Source: Siphonodentalium dalli
Taxonomy: Eukaryota > Mollusca > Scaphopoda > Gadilida > Siphonodentaliidae
Length of the DNA: 64,000 nucleotides
Direction of reading: 5' to 3'
Assembly: GCA_032622095.1 (NCBI GenBank)
Contig: CP136066.1
Coordinates: forward strand, 196,716,816 to 196,780,815
The stretch's first letter is position 1. Each line of letters starts with the position of its first letter. The notes beneath the pieces are model-generated. The model was given only the letters and a program-made list of their open reading frames with translations, searched no databases and had not been told where the DNA came from. The position numbers and the translations under genes were made by a program. Below are positions 45,196-56,479 of this stretch, one piece after another.

Positions 45196-45883
45196 ACGTC
45201 GCATCAGAACTATAAGGTCGTAACTCACATTTTCAACTTTCCGAGAAAATTATGGTTGAAGTTTTCAGACAATATTTCTCATAATGTTGACAAAGCATGG
45301 CGTATTGTTGTATTTATCCCAATGAAAACTGGCATTGAACCACATATTTTTTCTGTTTACTCCCTCGTTTTATTTAAAAAAGCAATAACTTGTTTGGAGA
45401 TACGACCTTTTACGTACGCCAACGACGATTGGTTTCCGTGCTATAAGGAAGTTGGTGGCAATCGCATGTGTCTATGAACTAAAAAGTGCCTATTCTACAT
45501 TATGAATATTCACTCATGTGCATCATCATACAGTAATTTGTGGAACAATCACAAAATTTAAATCACCAAATGATCACGTGACTAACATGGAGATACGACC
45601 ATACAACACACATTTGAGAATTTGCAAACACAAAACAGAAGTCACGTGGACAACACGAAGCATCCGATTGGCTGCTGTTTGACAAACGACCTTATAGCAC
45701 GAATAATTGTGAAGATAGCTGGAGATACGACCTTTGTGTCACTGGTTTGTGAGACTATTTGCCATCCAATGCACAAACAGTTTGGCCCATCAGATTGGAT
45801 TTTTTTCTCACGATTCGAATGATATCAATTACTCATTTCCCGCCAAAAACGGAGTTACGACTTTATAGTTCTGATGCGACGAT
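45196..45883. mobile_element. TIR element with repeated GGAGATACGACC motifs
   Basis: TCGCATCAGAACTATAAGGT CGTAACTC at the left (about 45199-45228) is inverted at the right (GAGTTACGACTTTATAGTTC, TGATGCGACG). The motif GGAGATACGACC recurs at about 45398, 45590 and 45730. A 131-codon plus-strand frame (45082-45477) overlaps the left half; it has no recognisable domain and I do not call it. Confidence 0.5.
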
Positions 45884-45928
45884 AACATGTGTCAGTTATG
45901 TGCGTTGTTGTGAATAAAGGGTGCAATT

Positions 45929-45934
45929 TTTATT
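45929..45934 (-). promoter_or_regulatory. Candidate polyadenylation signal AATAAA
   Basis: AATAAA on the minus strand about 240 bp past the stop of the lectin membrane exon. AT-rich sequence has many such hexamers by chance. Confidence 0.25.
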
Positions 45935-46170
45935 ATGGCATGTTTAAAACACAAAGAGTATCATTATTCAAATAGATTTAACTATAAACTTGAAGGCCTT
46001 TCCTCGGTATGTTTTGGTTATCCCAAAACCACGATAATGACAATTTATGAAGAAAAATCACGGTTTGCTCTGCTAGCATCATATCGACTCAGCAGCATGC
46101 ACCAACATAAACATGTAGTAAATCAGCAGGACCACTTTACCAGGTGTGGTCTAACCCTTCGAGATTCGTG

Positions 46171-46649
46171 TCATGCTTTCCTTGTCTTGTGCGCTTTCGG
46201 GCGGGTTTGATCACCCCTGTTGTTCTGTGCCATTCTCTCGTTCCCACTCGCGGTTGGATTATTAGAACTCGAAGCAGCACTGGCAGCTTGATCGCCAGTC
46301 GAAGGTTGTTCAGGCACCTTTTTGAACAGACTCACCAGGAATTTCACACCATTCATAAAATCAACCAAGGTGAAGAACAGGTACCATATCAAGCACAATA
46401 GAATGGACCCGGCAGCAATAAGTATCGCACTCGTTCTCATCTCCATCATGCTGCTTTTACTCCGCTTATATTTGGATAGTGTCTTTGGATCCAACAGTTC
46501 CAGTGTAATCTCAGTCTCAGGCAATGTCTCGTTATTTGATGCTGTGGCAGTTGTGCCACAGTTACCACTGCCTGAAGGCGACGGGGTCGTCAATCCATTT
46601 GGTGATGTTGTTGGTGCAATTGGCGTCGTTTCTGGTGTACAAGGGATAG
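46171..46649 (-). CDS. Membrane C-type lectin: stalk, transmembrane helix and cytoplasmic tail (last exon)
   Basis: The minus strand shows acceptor TTTTTCATTATATAG before 46649 and an open frame to a stop at 46173-46171. It enters in phase 1, matching the phase-1 exit of the exon at 50132-50355. After the junction codon come ~158 residues: a Thr/Ser/Pro-rich stalk (TPETTPIAPTTSPNGL, PSPSGSGNC, an NET sequon), one membrane helix (about TSAILIAAGSILLCLIWYLF), and a tail with FKKVPEQPSTGDQ, Ser/Ala/Asn-rich sequence and a basic end (KAHKTRKA). Topology is type I: lectin domain outside, tail in the cytoplasm. I see no ITIM/ITAM-type tyrosine motif in the tail. Final exon of the gene. Plus-strand frames here are shadows. 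Confidence 0.75.
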
Positions 46650-46771
46650 CTATATAATGAAAAAGACAGCACGTTATCAACAGAGAGATTCCGCTTATAC
46701 TGAATGTGTAGTTATTGTACAATGTAACTACTGTGTATTCTACAAACCTGTGAGTCTGTTGTTTGGTTCAA

Positions 46772-46785
46772 GGGGGGGGGGGGGG
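46772..46785. repeat. Poly-G tract
   Basis: 14 or so consecutive G in the intron of the lectin gene. Confidence 0.8.
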
Positions 46786-47192
46786 TTGCAGTTGAAAATT
46801 TTGAAGGTGGCCCCATGTGAACCCTCTAACCTCATTCATAGAACTCGTACGTGTGGGTATTTATTCAAATACATTTCTACTATATAGTCCTGCGATCCTA
46901 GAATAAGCTGTACTTTTATGATTGTGATATGCAGCTCACATGCAATCACAAAACCACCACATTTAGCTACATGTAGCGGTATCTCAAAGCTTTATTTTCC
47001 AACTAATTCACATCACTTTGGCCAAAAAGTGCATGTGTTTCGGCACTTCAAAGACTACTGTGTGAAACTACTGCATTTAACGAAACAAAACGTTTTAAAT
47101 GTGGAATTTTGATAACACTAGATAGTACATACGTGTATCTGATAATCCATTGCTATCACATAATCCTACTATTTCTTGAATAAGAAGGAGCA

Positions 47193-48606
47193 TACAGTAC
47201 CAGTCAGAAGAAGTGGTATATTGAGGCACGCCTTTATTGCGATATTGAGTGCGCTTGATTTAGAAAACGGCGTGATTATAGCGCAATACCAAAAATCTGT
47301 CGTGCTTATTATTGCGGTATTGAGCGCAAAATATTGCCATATTAAGCGCGCTAAATTTCATGCCGACCCGATAGTATATGGGGCGCCATCCCTGCAAATA
47401 TTCGTTTTCGGAGATACCTACTTGGATCCAAGCAGATATCTGCTCGCATTATGGAGATATCTCCTCGGTTTCAATGGAGATATCTCCTCGGAAATATTTT
47501 CAAGGAGATATCTCCTTGAAACCGAGGAGATATCTCCATAATGTGAGCAGATATCTGCTTGGATCCAAGGAGATATCTCCTTGGATCCAAGCAGATATCT
47601 TCTCGCATTATGGAGATATCTCCTTGAAATATGTTCAAGGAGATATCTGCTCGCATTATGGAGATATCTGCTTGAAAAATATTTCAAGGAGATATCTCCA
47701 TATTCCGAGCAGATATCTGCTTGGATGTATTTCGAAAAAATGGAAAAAAAGTATATGTACTGTGGAGAAATCATTAATATTTCATGGCCGCGGTTTTCCA
47801 AGGAGATATCTCCATAATCCAAGCAGATATATGCTTGGAATATTTTCAAGGAGATATCTGCTTGGAATATGGAGATATCTCCTTGGGTCCAAGGAGATAT
47901 CTCGTTGAAAACTATTTCAAGGAGATATCTCCATAATCCGAGCAGATATCTGCTTGGATTATGGAGATATCTCCTCGGTTTCAAGGAGATATCTTGTTGG
48001 AAATATTTCAAGCAGATATCTCGTAGTTGCGAGGAGATATCTCCTAGGATCCAAGGAGATATCTCCATAATCCAAGCAGATATCTCCTTGGATCCAAGGA
48101 GATATATCCATAATGGACCATATTCCAAGCAGATATCTGCTAGGAATTGCAATTCCAAGGAGATATCTCCTCGAAACCGAGGAGATATCTCCGAATTACG
48201 AGGAGATATCTCCGAAAACGAATATTTGCAGGGATGGCGCCCCATAATTGTGTTATATTTCTATTAGATAAATACTGTGCATATAGTGTACATATATTGT
48301 ACATATAGCATTTACAACTACATGTATGATTATATACAAATATAAATCATTGTCTCTATTTATGCAACTGACACTATAGAAGAAGCAATAATTTGCTTTA
48401 AATGTCACAATTTTGAGCGCAAGATGTCGCAATATTAAGCGCGCGATATCGGAATATTAAGAGCGAAATATTGAGATATTAATCGCAAAATATTGCAATA
48501 ATTTCGCAAGCGGTGAGTTTATAAGCGTTTTCACTTGCAATATTATTGCAATATTGGGCGCGAAAATACCGCGCTTAATATACAACTTCTTTTGACTGAT
48601 ACTGTA
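47193..48606 (+). mobile_element. Tc1/mariner-like MITE, copy 1, interrupted
   Basis: TA-CAGTACCAGTCAGAAGAAG at the left and CTTCTTTTGACTGATACTG-TA at the right. A CAGTACCAGTCA end with TA target is typical of Tc1-like elements. The interior is rich in GCGATATTGAGCGC / ATATTGCAATA motifs. It is non-coding and lies in the intron of the lectin gene. An 866 bp fold-back element is inserted at 47379-48244. The uninterrupted relative at 53063-53559 supports the borders. Confidence 0.8.
47379..48244. mobile_element. Fold-back element built from GGAGATATCTCC palindromes, nested in the Tc1-like MITE
   Basis: Perfect TIR of at least 38 bp: TGGGGCGCCATCCCTGCAAA, TATTCGTTTTCGGAGATA, inverted at the right end. 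TA on both sides is the target duplication. The interior is about 29 exact AGATATCT cores within GGAGATATCTCC or GCAGATATCTGC palindromes, spaced roughly every 20-30 bp and joined by linkers such as TTGGATCCAA, CATTATGG and TTGAAATATTTCAA that are themselves palindromic. A ~70 bp non-repeat patch (about 47725-47795) is the only unique part. Frames up to 275 codons on both strands come from the stop-poor repeat and are not genes. Confidence 0.85.
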
Positions 48607-50131
48607 TAATTACGAACAAAGCAGAATACATAATTATCCAACTTGACGTCATCCGCCGAATTTGATATCGACATGCGTTGTGGTGGTATTTTATGGACGA
48701 AATGATGAAATGAACACGATGAAACTGTCAAGCTTCAAGTTCGCCATCAACCGAAGTGCTCCACCAGCGTTACTATCAATAATGGCTAATTTCAGTAAAA
48801 TTCTCCCTGTTTACACTCGACAGCACACATATGCATAGGTATTTTATATTAATTAATATGTATCATTTATATTCTGAAAGGGACTGCTTCTTATGTTTTA
48901 TTGTGTTTTTTAAACTGCGAGGCCGGGAACCATCGGTTTGTTTACATTACGAATGCTCTTATTCCGATTACGGATTCAGAATCAGAATCTGGATTATGAC
49001 GAAATAACGATTACTGTCTGTTCGTTTATCGATTATGGTCGGTACGTTGGACGAACCATCATGTACGGAGTGTAATCCGTAATCTGAATATGGATTCTCC
49101 AAAGAAATGACGACTCTGGCAAGTAGAAGAAAGGTTGTAGAAATAAAGAAAGCACGAATGACACCTGGCCGAGTTTGAGAAACAATAGGTTTAAGAAATG
49201 ATGGTATATTATGTAATTAAACAACCGAGTTTACAATAAGTAAGGATAAGCTTAGGAAGGTAATAAGGAGTTTGTCCACATCATTACAAACTTAGCTTAG
49301 CATAAAATTAGTCACGGTCGCAATGTCTATTGTGATGTTAGTCATATCGACAAAGTGTTGTAAGTCAAATGACTAATATGCCGTTAGACCACACGTGTGT
49401 TAGTGAAATGACCAGGATTGAGTCATAATGACTAGCTGAGTCATTGAGAAGGTGAACATGTAATTCGGTCGAAATTGTGCGCATCTAATTTCAATACTCA
49501 ACCAGATGATATATTATCCAGAATCAGAGACCGAATTGAAAGCGGGACAAATTTCAATCCATTCTCCAAAACACATATTTCAGTACTGGTACATACGTTT
49601 GTGGTATAAGTCTGTTTAACTAGGTCATTGTTCCGATATGCCTGTGGTGTCATGACATAACAACCTATTATCCTAATAGTTTAGCCTTTGATGTGGGAGG
49701 GTTCTGATATATAGGCCGTTATATTCTCCCATCACATACGTTCAATTTTTGATCCAATACTACTGCGAGAAAATGGAAATCGAACATTTAGCAATTAATA
49801 TAAAGAATAATTCAAGGCAGTGTTGCAATTATAGTTATTATTGGTGTAACTTAGTCACTGTGACTAACACAAGAGTTAGTCATAGTTACTCGCTGAATGT
49901 TTGGGTTACTTAAAGCGACCCAAAATGCTTGTAATTAATCCTAAGTTTGTCATATTGACCCGATTTTTCCTCATTGTTGGTCTCCCATGAAGCACATGCA
50001 GGAAATGCATAATAAAACATAAAATCCTTCCCCGCCCCAATTTTCCATAAAAATCCGATGATAATCTACATGTACATGTATTTATTTTTAAGGCCTGATC
50101 TGAATCTATAATCAAATAAAATACGACTCAC
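48607..50131. other. Rest of the lectin-gene intron, no clear feature
   Basis: Non-coding. A GATTACGGATTC / GAATCCATATTCAGATTACG pair near 48970-49100 hints at a decayed inverted repeat. Otherwise nothing is seen. Confidence 0.35.
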
Positions 50132-50355
50132 CGACCAATGTTTCACATATGAAAGGTAGCTGCGTGGAACATGGTTTGAATATCCATTTGTTGTTCTGTG
50201 CTGTGTCGAGTTGAACACACTCATCAATGTGCATACCCATTGATGTCGCCCAATTTTGCCAAGGCAGAGGATCCGTTACTCCGCTTTGCCACGTGTGTGT
50301 GCCACCACTGGCAAATCCCGGAGTGAACCTCAGCCCAATCCACATACCGACAGGT
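50132..50355 (-). CDS. Membrane C-type lectin: C-terminal half of the lectin domain (exon)
   Basis: On the minus strand a GTATCTCCCACAG acceptor precedes 224 nt of open frame ending before a GTGAGT donor. It enters in phase 2 and leaves in phase 1. The peptide has GMWIGLRFTPGF, THTWQSGVTDPLPWQNW, DECVQLDTAQNNKWIFK and PCSTQLPFICE, i.e. the WIGL strand, the W-x-SG turn, the third and fourth conserved cysteines and the terminal FICE. The usual EPN or QPD sugar-binding motif is absent (NWATSMG is at that place), and WND is replaced by NNKWIF, so calcium-dependent sugar binding is doubtful. It splices to the membrane exon at 46649. The N-terminal half of the domain and the first exon should lie at higher coordinates; I could not find them in the window. 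Confidence 0.85.
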
Positions 50356-50982
50356 CTGTGGGAGATACATGTATAATTATACATTAGCTAGATATAACAG
50401 TATACGCACATTGTACGTGTGAATATGTTTACTGTACATCGTATATAGCCGACCGATGTGGTAAGCCTATCTAGCCAGTTGCTTATAGCTAGTCATGGTG
50501 AGCCGGATTTCCTGATGAAATCAAACTCAGTTTGATCGGTCCGATTAAATCGGATCCGACAAAAACCGCTCCAAAGTTAGGCGCATACGATCCCGATTTA
50601 TCCGGCAGTCGGATTAATCGGGGACAATCCGGATCGAGTGCGCCGATACTTAAATGTCAATGATTTGCTAAATATGGAGTATAAACTACGTGTACGATTT
50701 ACAGTCACTGCCATATATATGCAGGCAATTCCGAAGCCTGGAAATATATGATGTGATCATGGAATCTTAGAGACTTGAGTCTTGAGGCATAAAATGTGAA
50801 ACAATTTTAAAAGTCAACCGTGTAATCGGTATTTGTGTTTATAGTATCTACAATATGTTCAAATGCTAAAAGAATATAGATGGAGAATCCAAGATGTATC
50901 ATTCATGTGTAGACATTAGATTCTGTTTTCCGAATCGTGTGAAAATCTTGCTGACAAATTGCCGACGTGTGTGAACGTATCG
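50356..50982. other. Non-coding, no clear feature
   Basis: Contains CCGATTAAATCGG-like short palindromes at 50540-50640 and nothing else I can name. Confidence 0.35.
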
Positions 50983-51405
50983 CCTTAGGGTACGTTCATA
51001 CACTGGTAAGTTTTGCATTGTATGGTTTGCAGGAATTTTGTCATAGAAAACGATATGGTGCCAGAATATGAACTGAAACAAGCATATAAGATGCAACTGT
51101 ACCACAGCTAACTACGTGCGAAGTAAAATCTCTGTAGTTGCACCTGTAGCGACGATAGCGGAATTTGCCTGTAAATAACATGCAATTATCTCGCAAGAAT
51201 AAATCATACGGGTAATTGAAGGCAAATTACAGTAGCATCGTTACGAGTGGAACTACATAAATTTTACTTCTCATATCGTTTGCTTTGGTAAAGATACATG
51301 TTATGTGCATATTTCCGTTCATATTCTGGCACCATGTGGTTTTCTATGACGAAATGCCGCAAAAACATACCGTGCAAACTTGCCAGCGTATGAACGTACC
51401 CTTAG
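50983..51405. mobile_element. Fold-back MITE, ~425 bp
   Basis: CTTAGGGTACGTTCATAC at the left and GTATGAACGTACCCTTAG at the right. The arms continue as imperfect inverted copies through TCATAGAAAAC, TGGTGCCAGAATATGAAC, AGTAAAAT and GGAATTTGCCT almost to the centre. Non-coding. Confidence 0.75.
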
Positions 51406-52060
51406 TCGTAGCACACGGAACATGTAAAGGAATAATACCATTTATTACATGATCCTACCCTTATTCCATTCAATAAACCAATTCAATAAATTGTGCTATT
51501 ATATTTTCAGTAACTTTTTCTGTCAAAATAATAATCGTATCCCCACTCCCGGAAGTGCCACGATGTTATCCTACTCCCAGAGGTTTATCCTACTCCCAGC
51601 AATGGCGGACTATTTATCCCAACCTCACACGTTCCGAATTGTTCCCACAAGTGCATTCGCACCAAGAAAATGAAAACAGTGTTGAAATCCACTTCAGTAT
51701 CTTCAAGCAGTTCCACTTCAAATTCCACTGATATTCTAGTGCATATTGCACATGATAGTGAGCAGTGATAGTTCATAGAACTCGGAAGGCTTATCCACAC
51801 AATAACATTCCAAACAGTTACTAATTTAATCAATAAAGTTTGTTGTTTGTTTGAACAATTTCTCCGAAAAATCCCCTTTGAAGTTGGTGGCAAAGGAGAA
51901 ATCAGTCAATGAAATGACGTCACGTTCCTTATACGGGGTAAGATACTATGGCGCGCGCGGCTATAGTAAAAAATTCATGAATGAGTCGGAACATCGGAAC
52001 ATCTTCTCAATGCATTTTATTAGAGTTGTGTCGTGACAAACTGTTGTGGAAAATATAATA
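51406..52060. other. Non-coding, no clear feature
   Basis: ORFs on both strands lack any recognisable domain. No repeat seen. Confidence 0.35.
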
Positions 52061-52063
52061 AAC

Positions 52064-52215
52064 ACAATAGTTAACTGTCATCAGCGACGAACGAAGTTTC
52101 TCCTCTCGTGAGATGCGAGAATTATTTTTCACGAGGCGTTAGCCGAGTGAAAAATGATCCTGCGCATCTCACTCGAGGAGAAACTTCGTTCGTCGCTGAT
52201 GACAGTTAACTATTG
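52064..52215. repeat. Long near-perfect hairpin
   Basis: Arms of about 60 bp: CAATAGTTAACTGTCATCAG, CGACGAACGAAGTTTCTCCT, CGTGAGATGCG, inverted at the right, around an apex TTTTTCACGAGGCGTTAGCC GAGTGAAAAA that is itself a hairpin. Confidence 0.8.
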
Positions 52216-52838
52216 TCTATATATTAAACGTTCGTTTTATAACAGAAAATAGTGCCAGGAGACCTTTGAATTCCGGTTTGTCTTCTGCTTACATTCCGTA
52301 CGCTACATGTACGTCTCAAAATACTGTGGTATCCAATATTTTCCAAGAAACAATAATGAATGAAGATTTTGAAAAGTCATGTCATCAAATGTACGCGATT
52401 AAATATACGTCATATAGTCTTTATTTATCTGGGACTATTTATTTACTGAATGGCAGCCGGGGCCGAGCCGCATCTCTAACTAAATGCAGGTCAAATTCGT
52501 GCGCGTCAATCAACGCGATGCCGAAATTCTCGCAATTATAATCTTGAAATATATAGTTTTGGACATTGTTATACGATAAGTAGAATATGTAATTCGTATT
52601 TATCTAATAAACATACGATATAATGTCACAAACTGAGAACAGAATAGCGCACTATATCTTCGCGTGCATATTATTTCTGCTAGTTCACCAGGTGTAATTG
52701 GGCTTCCGGTGCAATGAAGTGACGTCACATTAACCTTTTGCTGCCGATGTCATATATAGCTATTTAGTGATTTGTGTGCGTTTTGGACATCATAATCAAT
52801 TTATAGGTGTCATATGATAAATAGAATATGTAATTCGT

Positions 52839-52955
52839 GTTTCTCTCATGTGATATTTATGAAACTCGTCACGAATTTTCAGTTTTCTCTCGCCAGAGGC
52901 TCGAGAAAACTGAAAATTCTTAGACTCGTTTCATAAATATCACATGAGAGAAACA
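52839..52955. repeat. Long near-perfect hairpin
   Basis: GTTTCTCTCATGTGATATTT, ATGAAACTCGT, GAATTTTCAGTTTTCTC and their inverted copies around GCCAGAGGC. The sequence just outside (GATAAATAGAATATGTAATT) recurs directly at 52575. Confidence 0.8.
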
Positions 52956-53062
52956 CTCATTTCATATCCTCTATTTATAAAATAGAGAATGAGCGAACAA
53001 CGTCATGCAGCTGATGGGATAAAATTGTGACCCCCACTTTTTGTGAGTCTCCGCCACCACTA

Positions 53063-53559
53063 TACAGTACCAGTCAGAAGAAGTGGAATACTGAGGCGCG
53101 CCTTTATTGCGATATTGAGCGCTCTTGATTTTGAAAAAAGCGAGATTATAGCGCAGTATCAATAATCTAACGCGCTTATTATTGCGATATGAGCGCTCAA
53201 AATTTCATTCAGACCCGATAGAGCTATATATATTTATAGTAGATAAATACTGTGCATATAGTGTACATATAGTGTACATATAGCATTTACAACTAAAATG
53301 ATATACAAATCTAAAACATTGTCTCTATTTATGCAACACACACATAATTTGCTTTAAATGTCACAATTTCGAGATGTCGCAATATTAAGATCGCGATATC
53401 GCAATATCAAGCGCGAAATATTGCGTTATTAAGCGCAAAATATTGCAATAATATCACAAGCGGTGCGCTTATAAGCGTTTCCACTTGAATATTATTGCGA
53501 TATTGCATGGGCGCTAAAATAGAGCATTTAATATACCACTTCTTTTGCCTGGTACTGTA
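53063..53559 (+). mobile_element. Tc1/mariner-like MITE, copy 2, uninterrupted
   Basis: TA-CAGTACCAGTCAGAAGAAG at the left and CTTCTTTTGCCTGGTACTG-TA at the right. It matches copy 1 throughout (GACCCGATAG, AGATAAATACTGTGCATATA, TTGTCTCTATTTATGCAAC, GCAAAATATTGCAATAAT) but lacks the 866 bp insertion, giving a true empty site at about 53210-53220. Confidence 0.85.
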
Positions 53560-54590
53560 CATTTATTTGTATTACGTTTCCACACAAACCTATGGTATAT
53601 TTGTACATTAATTTTGCGTAACGTAATCTTTTCGTCATTTTGACTAGTTTACATATTTCTTTGTTATCCTCTTCCCTATTTTCCACCCTTCTGATTGGCC
53701 CATGTCCTGTCACGTGCCGGGCGACAAATCACACTGTCGCCCGCTGAGCCGGGAGACATTGTTTTTGTCGCCCGCCTGATGTTATATTGCAATAATATCT
53801 CCAAACACACACTGCAGTAACTCATCTATTTCACATCACTATACGTACTAAAAATCATAGATCTTATATACCCCACGGATTCGCAATACACGCCAGTTGT
53901 GGTGTTTGCTAATTTGCATATATTTAGTGAACACTAATATTCGAACTTTTAAGTTGATATTTTGTATCGGACAAGCGTTATTATTTACTTTTTACATCGA
54001 AACATCTCGGCGAATCAATTTGTTCATGTCGACATTATGATGGCAAGATTGAAAGAGAGGATCCCTTGAGGTTGGTTGGTTATAAATGTTTGCTGGTAGA
54101 CAACGTAATGCATACGTTTGTCGCGAATGAATGGTACTGTACGCTTATCCTCCGCGATGTCTGCAATGTGATCATAGAAGTATTTTGTGTGAGGATCGAC
54201 ATGAGTACTGACACATATGAATGTACATTAATGAAATTGACAACTTCCCAATAGCTTTTGGGGAAGACCGTTATGAAATGAACATCGCGAGTAAATTGCT
54301 CTCACAAGACGACATTGAATATGCCACATTGCAGAAGACGAGAACATACCTATATGGCTTATTGGTTTACATTGCATGGACCGATATTGACGATTTAACC
54401 ACCAAATTGATCGTAAATAAACGCGGATTATCAAATGCTTAACAGCTTGACTATCGTTTATGGAACAGAAATGCTATGGGACGATAAGTTTTACTGACAA
54501 TATACATAATCGGGAAAGAAAGCACTCGTGACTCAGTGCAACATCGTGCGTGTGGATGGCAAGGATTTTATTCTGTGGTATAATTGGATA
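53560..54590. other. Non-coding, no clear feature
   Basis: Short ORFs at 54066-54442 lack domains. GTCGCCCG motifs near 53725-53775 resemble the hairpin at 54594. No gene called. Confidence 0.35.
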
Positions 54591-54593
54591 ACA

Positions 54594-54744
54594 AAACAGT
54601 TGTTGCCCTTCTTCTCGGGAGACATTGAGATTTGTCACCCGCTCGAGAACGGAATGTCTCCCTCGGAGCTTCGCTCCTCGGGAGACATTCCGTTCTCGAG
54701 CGGGTGACAAAGCTCAATGTCTCCCTCGACAACGGGCGACAACT
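54594..54744. repeat. Long near-perfect hairpin, ~65 bp arms
   Basis: CGGGAGACATTGAGATTTGT, CACCCGCTCGAGAACGGAAT, GTCTCCC, with inverted copies at the right, around the apex TCGGAGCTTCGCTCCTCG. Confidence 0.85.
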
Positions 54745-54849
54745 GTATAATGTTATTATTATTGATATATGGTGCCCGACAAGATCATGTTATTACTATT
54801 ATTACCACTCCGTCCTAGTGTGATCACGTGATCGGTGACTTAACTGGTA

Positions 54850-54901
54850 GCGGGCGGCGGGCGTTAATGAAAACAAAGCTTCATTAACGCCCGCAGCCCG
54901 C
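54850..54901. repeat. Short GC-rich hairpin
   Basis: GCGGGCGGCGGGCGTTAATG A is matched by TCATTAACGCCCGCAGCCCG C around a ten-base AT-rich loop. Confidence 0.8.
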
Positions 54902-54904
54902 TTT

Positions 54905-55580
54905 CGGTCAACTTCGCCTCAAAATTATGGATTCTTATCGTACGGGTAAAGTACTGTTAATCTACCATAGAACGCCCGCTAAAGTGGTAATAATAAACCA
55001 TAACCATGTTTTCTGCCTATTTGGATATAAGATTTATAAAAATAACTTGTTTTAGTGTAATTATTTTTTAATCCGTTCTGAACACCTCAGTGGAGTGTTT
55101 CACATCACTTTAATATTTCTTGGCTCTCATGAACTCACATGAAGTGAACATTTTATTTGGGCAATGGTGTCTCTTGATATACAAGCTCATAGTTTGGTTT
55201 TATAATTCACTTTGACTTGAATAATTTTCTGTAGTATGTTGCCGTTGGTTTCTAAAATGCCAATGAACATGTACATGTATTTATTTGCATAGAATAATGA
55301 CATTAGATTGGAGATGAATGTTCATTGTCATGACACACAACGTTGCATATATATGTCACTATCAATTAATATTGATTCTATATCGATATTTTCTTATATA
55401 CATGCAATATACATGCAATATACATGCGACAATCAAGTGGGACATATATTCGTTGTTAGTTTTAGAAAGAGGTCTCTCGAATGCAACGTCCAAACGAACA
55501 TGAGTCGTAAAATGTCGCATATTGATTGTATGTATATGTACCAGAACGTTCAATATAAAATCAATAAACATTAATAGAAG
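54905..55580. other. Non-coding, no clear feature
   Basis: ACATGTACATGTATTT and ATACATGCAATATACATGCA are local short repeats. No gene. Confidence 0.35.
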
Positions 55581-55583
55581 TGT

Positions 55584-55748
55584 TTTCGGACAGGTGTCTT
55601 CGACTCGTACTTATTATTTTATATCTTGGCAACTATACACCACTTGTACATAATCCATCCTTAAAGATGGATTGCCTTAAAGATGGATTGTCTCTTCCTA
55701 TAATATGTTTCCGGGGTATAAAATAATAAATAACATGTCCGAAAATAC
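55584..55748. mobile_element. Small TIR element, ~165 bp
   Basis: TTTTCGGACA(GGTG) at the left and CATGTCCGAAAA at the right. Inside the ends TTATTATTTTATA / TATAAAATAATAA are also inverted. Confidence 0.6.
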
Positions 55749-55749
55749 T

Positions 55750-56479
55750 AATGTTAATTAATATTTATTGATTTCATATTTTCTTATATAATGCGATAAT
55801 TAATTGGGACCTTTTTTCATTACTATTTTTAGAACATATTATCTTGAAACTTTCTCCTTTTTATGTTGATAGCACAGCATGGGGCAAAGGATTTGCAAAT
55901 ATCGTGGGTTTTGTCCGCATGTTCTTACAAGAGTTATGGCTCTCGAACTTGAAAATGTTCGTCGTCAATCTGCATGGAACGTGACCTTAATCAAACTGTA
56001 AATAATGATGGACAAACCAGATTCAACATAGCTACCACCAGGGACATATGCACACGCGGAGCGTTGCTCTTGTTCATTTGCAGGGAGTTTCTGATAATAT
56101 AAGCAGACGACACGCAGAGAAAACACACCTGAGATTTCTCCACGGATTCCCATTCATTCATACATTTACAGTGATGTTCAGATCAAATGTTCAACAAATA
56201 TGCCACAGCTATTTTTATGAACTTCTTAGTTGAACATATCATAGAGATGTTTCCCACCAGGGTTTAGGACGGTCTGTACCATTGAATGATTGAATATACC
56301 GATGTTATTTATTTTATATATAACATGAAATTTTTTTAAACGTTTTTTTTTCGCAAAAAAGGTGTTTAATGGCGGATTGTCATCACATAACAATAAATCA
56401 TAAATGTGTTCTCTTTCATTAAGTTATGAAATTCGTTCACATGGTACGCATGCCCAATCAGCATTTGCGGCGGTTTGTT
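55750..56479. other. Non-coding, no confident feature
   Basis: A short minus-strand frame at 56153-55965 looks vaguely lectin-like around a Cys and GG, but lacks Trp and has no fitting splice phases; see rejected items. Confidence 0.35.

Noticed and set aside
45082-45477. 131-codon plus-strand ORF
   Set aside because: Overlaps the left half of a TIR element; no recognisable domain or splice support.
46322-46657. 111-codon plus-strand ORF
   Set aside because: Antisense shadow of the lectin membrane exon.
47378-48267. ORFs up to 275 codons on both strands in the GGAGATATCTCC element
   Set aside because: Palindromic stop-poor repeat; both strands give the same peptide repeats.
55965-56153. 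Minus-strand frame with CLYYQKLPANEQEQRSACAY followed by VPGGSYVES, at first sight like the start of a lectin domain
   Set aside because: No tryptophan, a likely acceptor (TTATCAG) in the middle, no donor of the right phase, and an early stop. The alternative frame from an internal ATG resembles a short signal peptide, but its donor phase does not fit the lectin exon.
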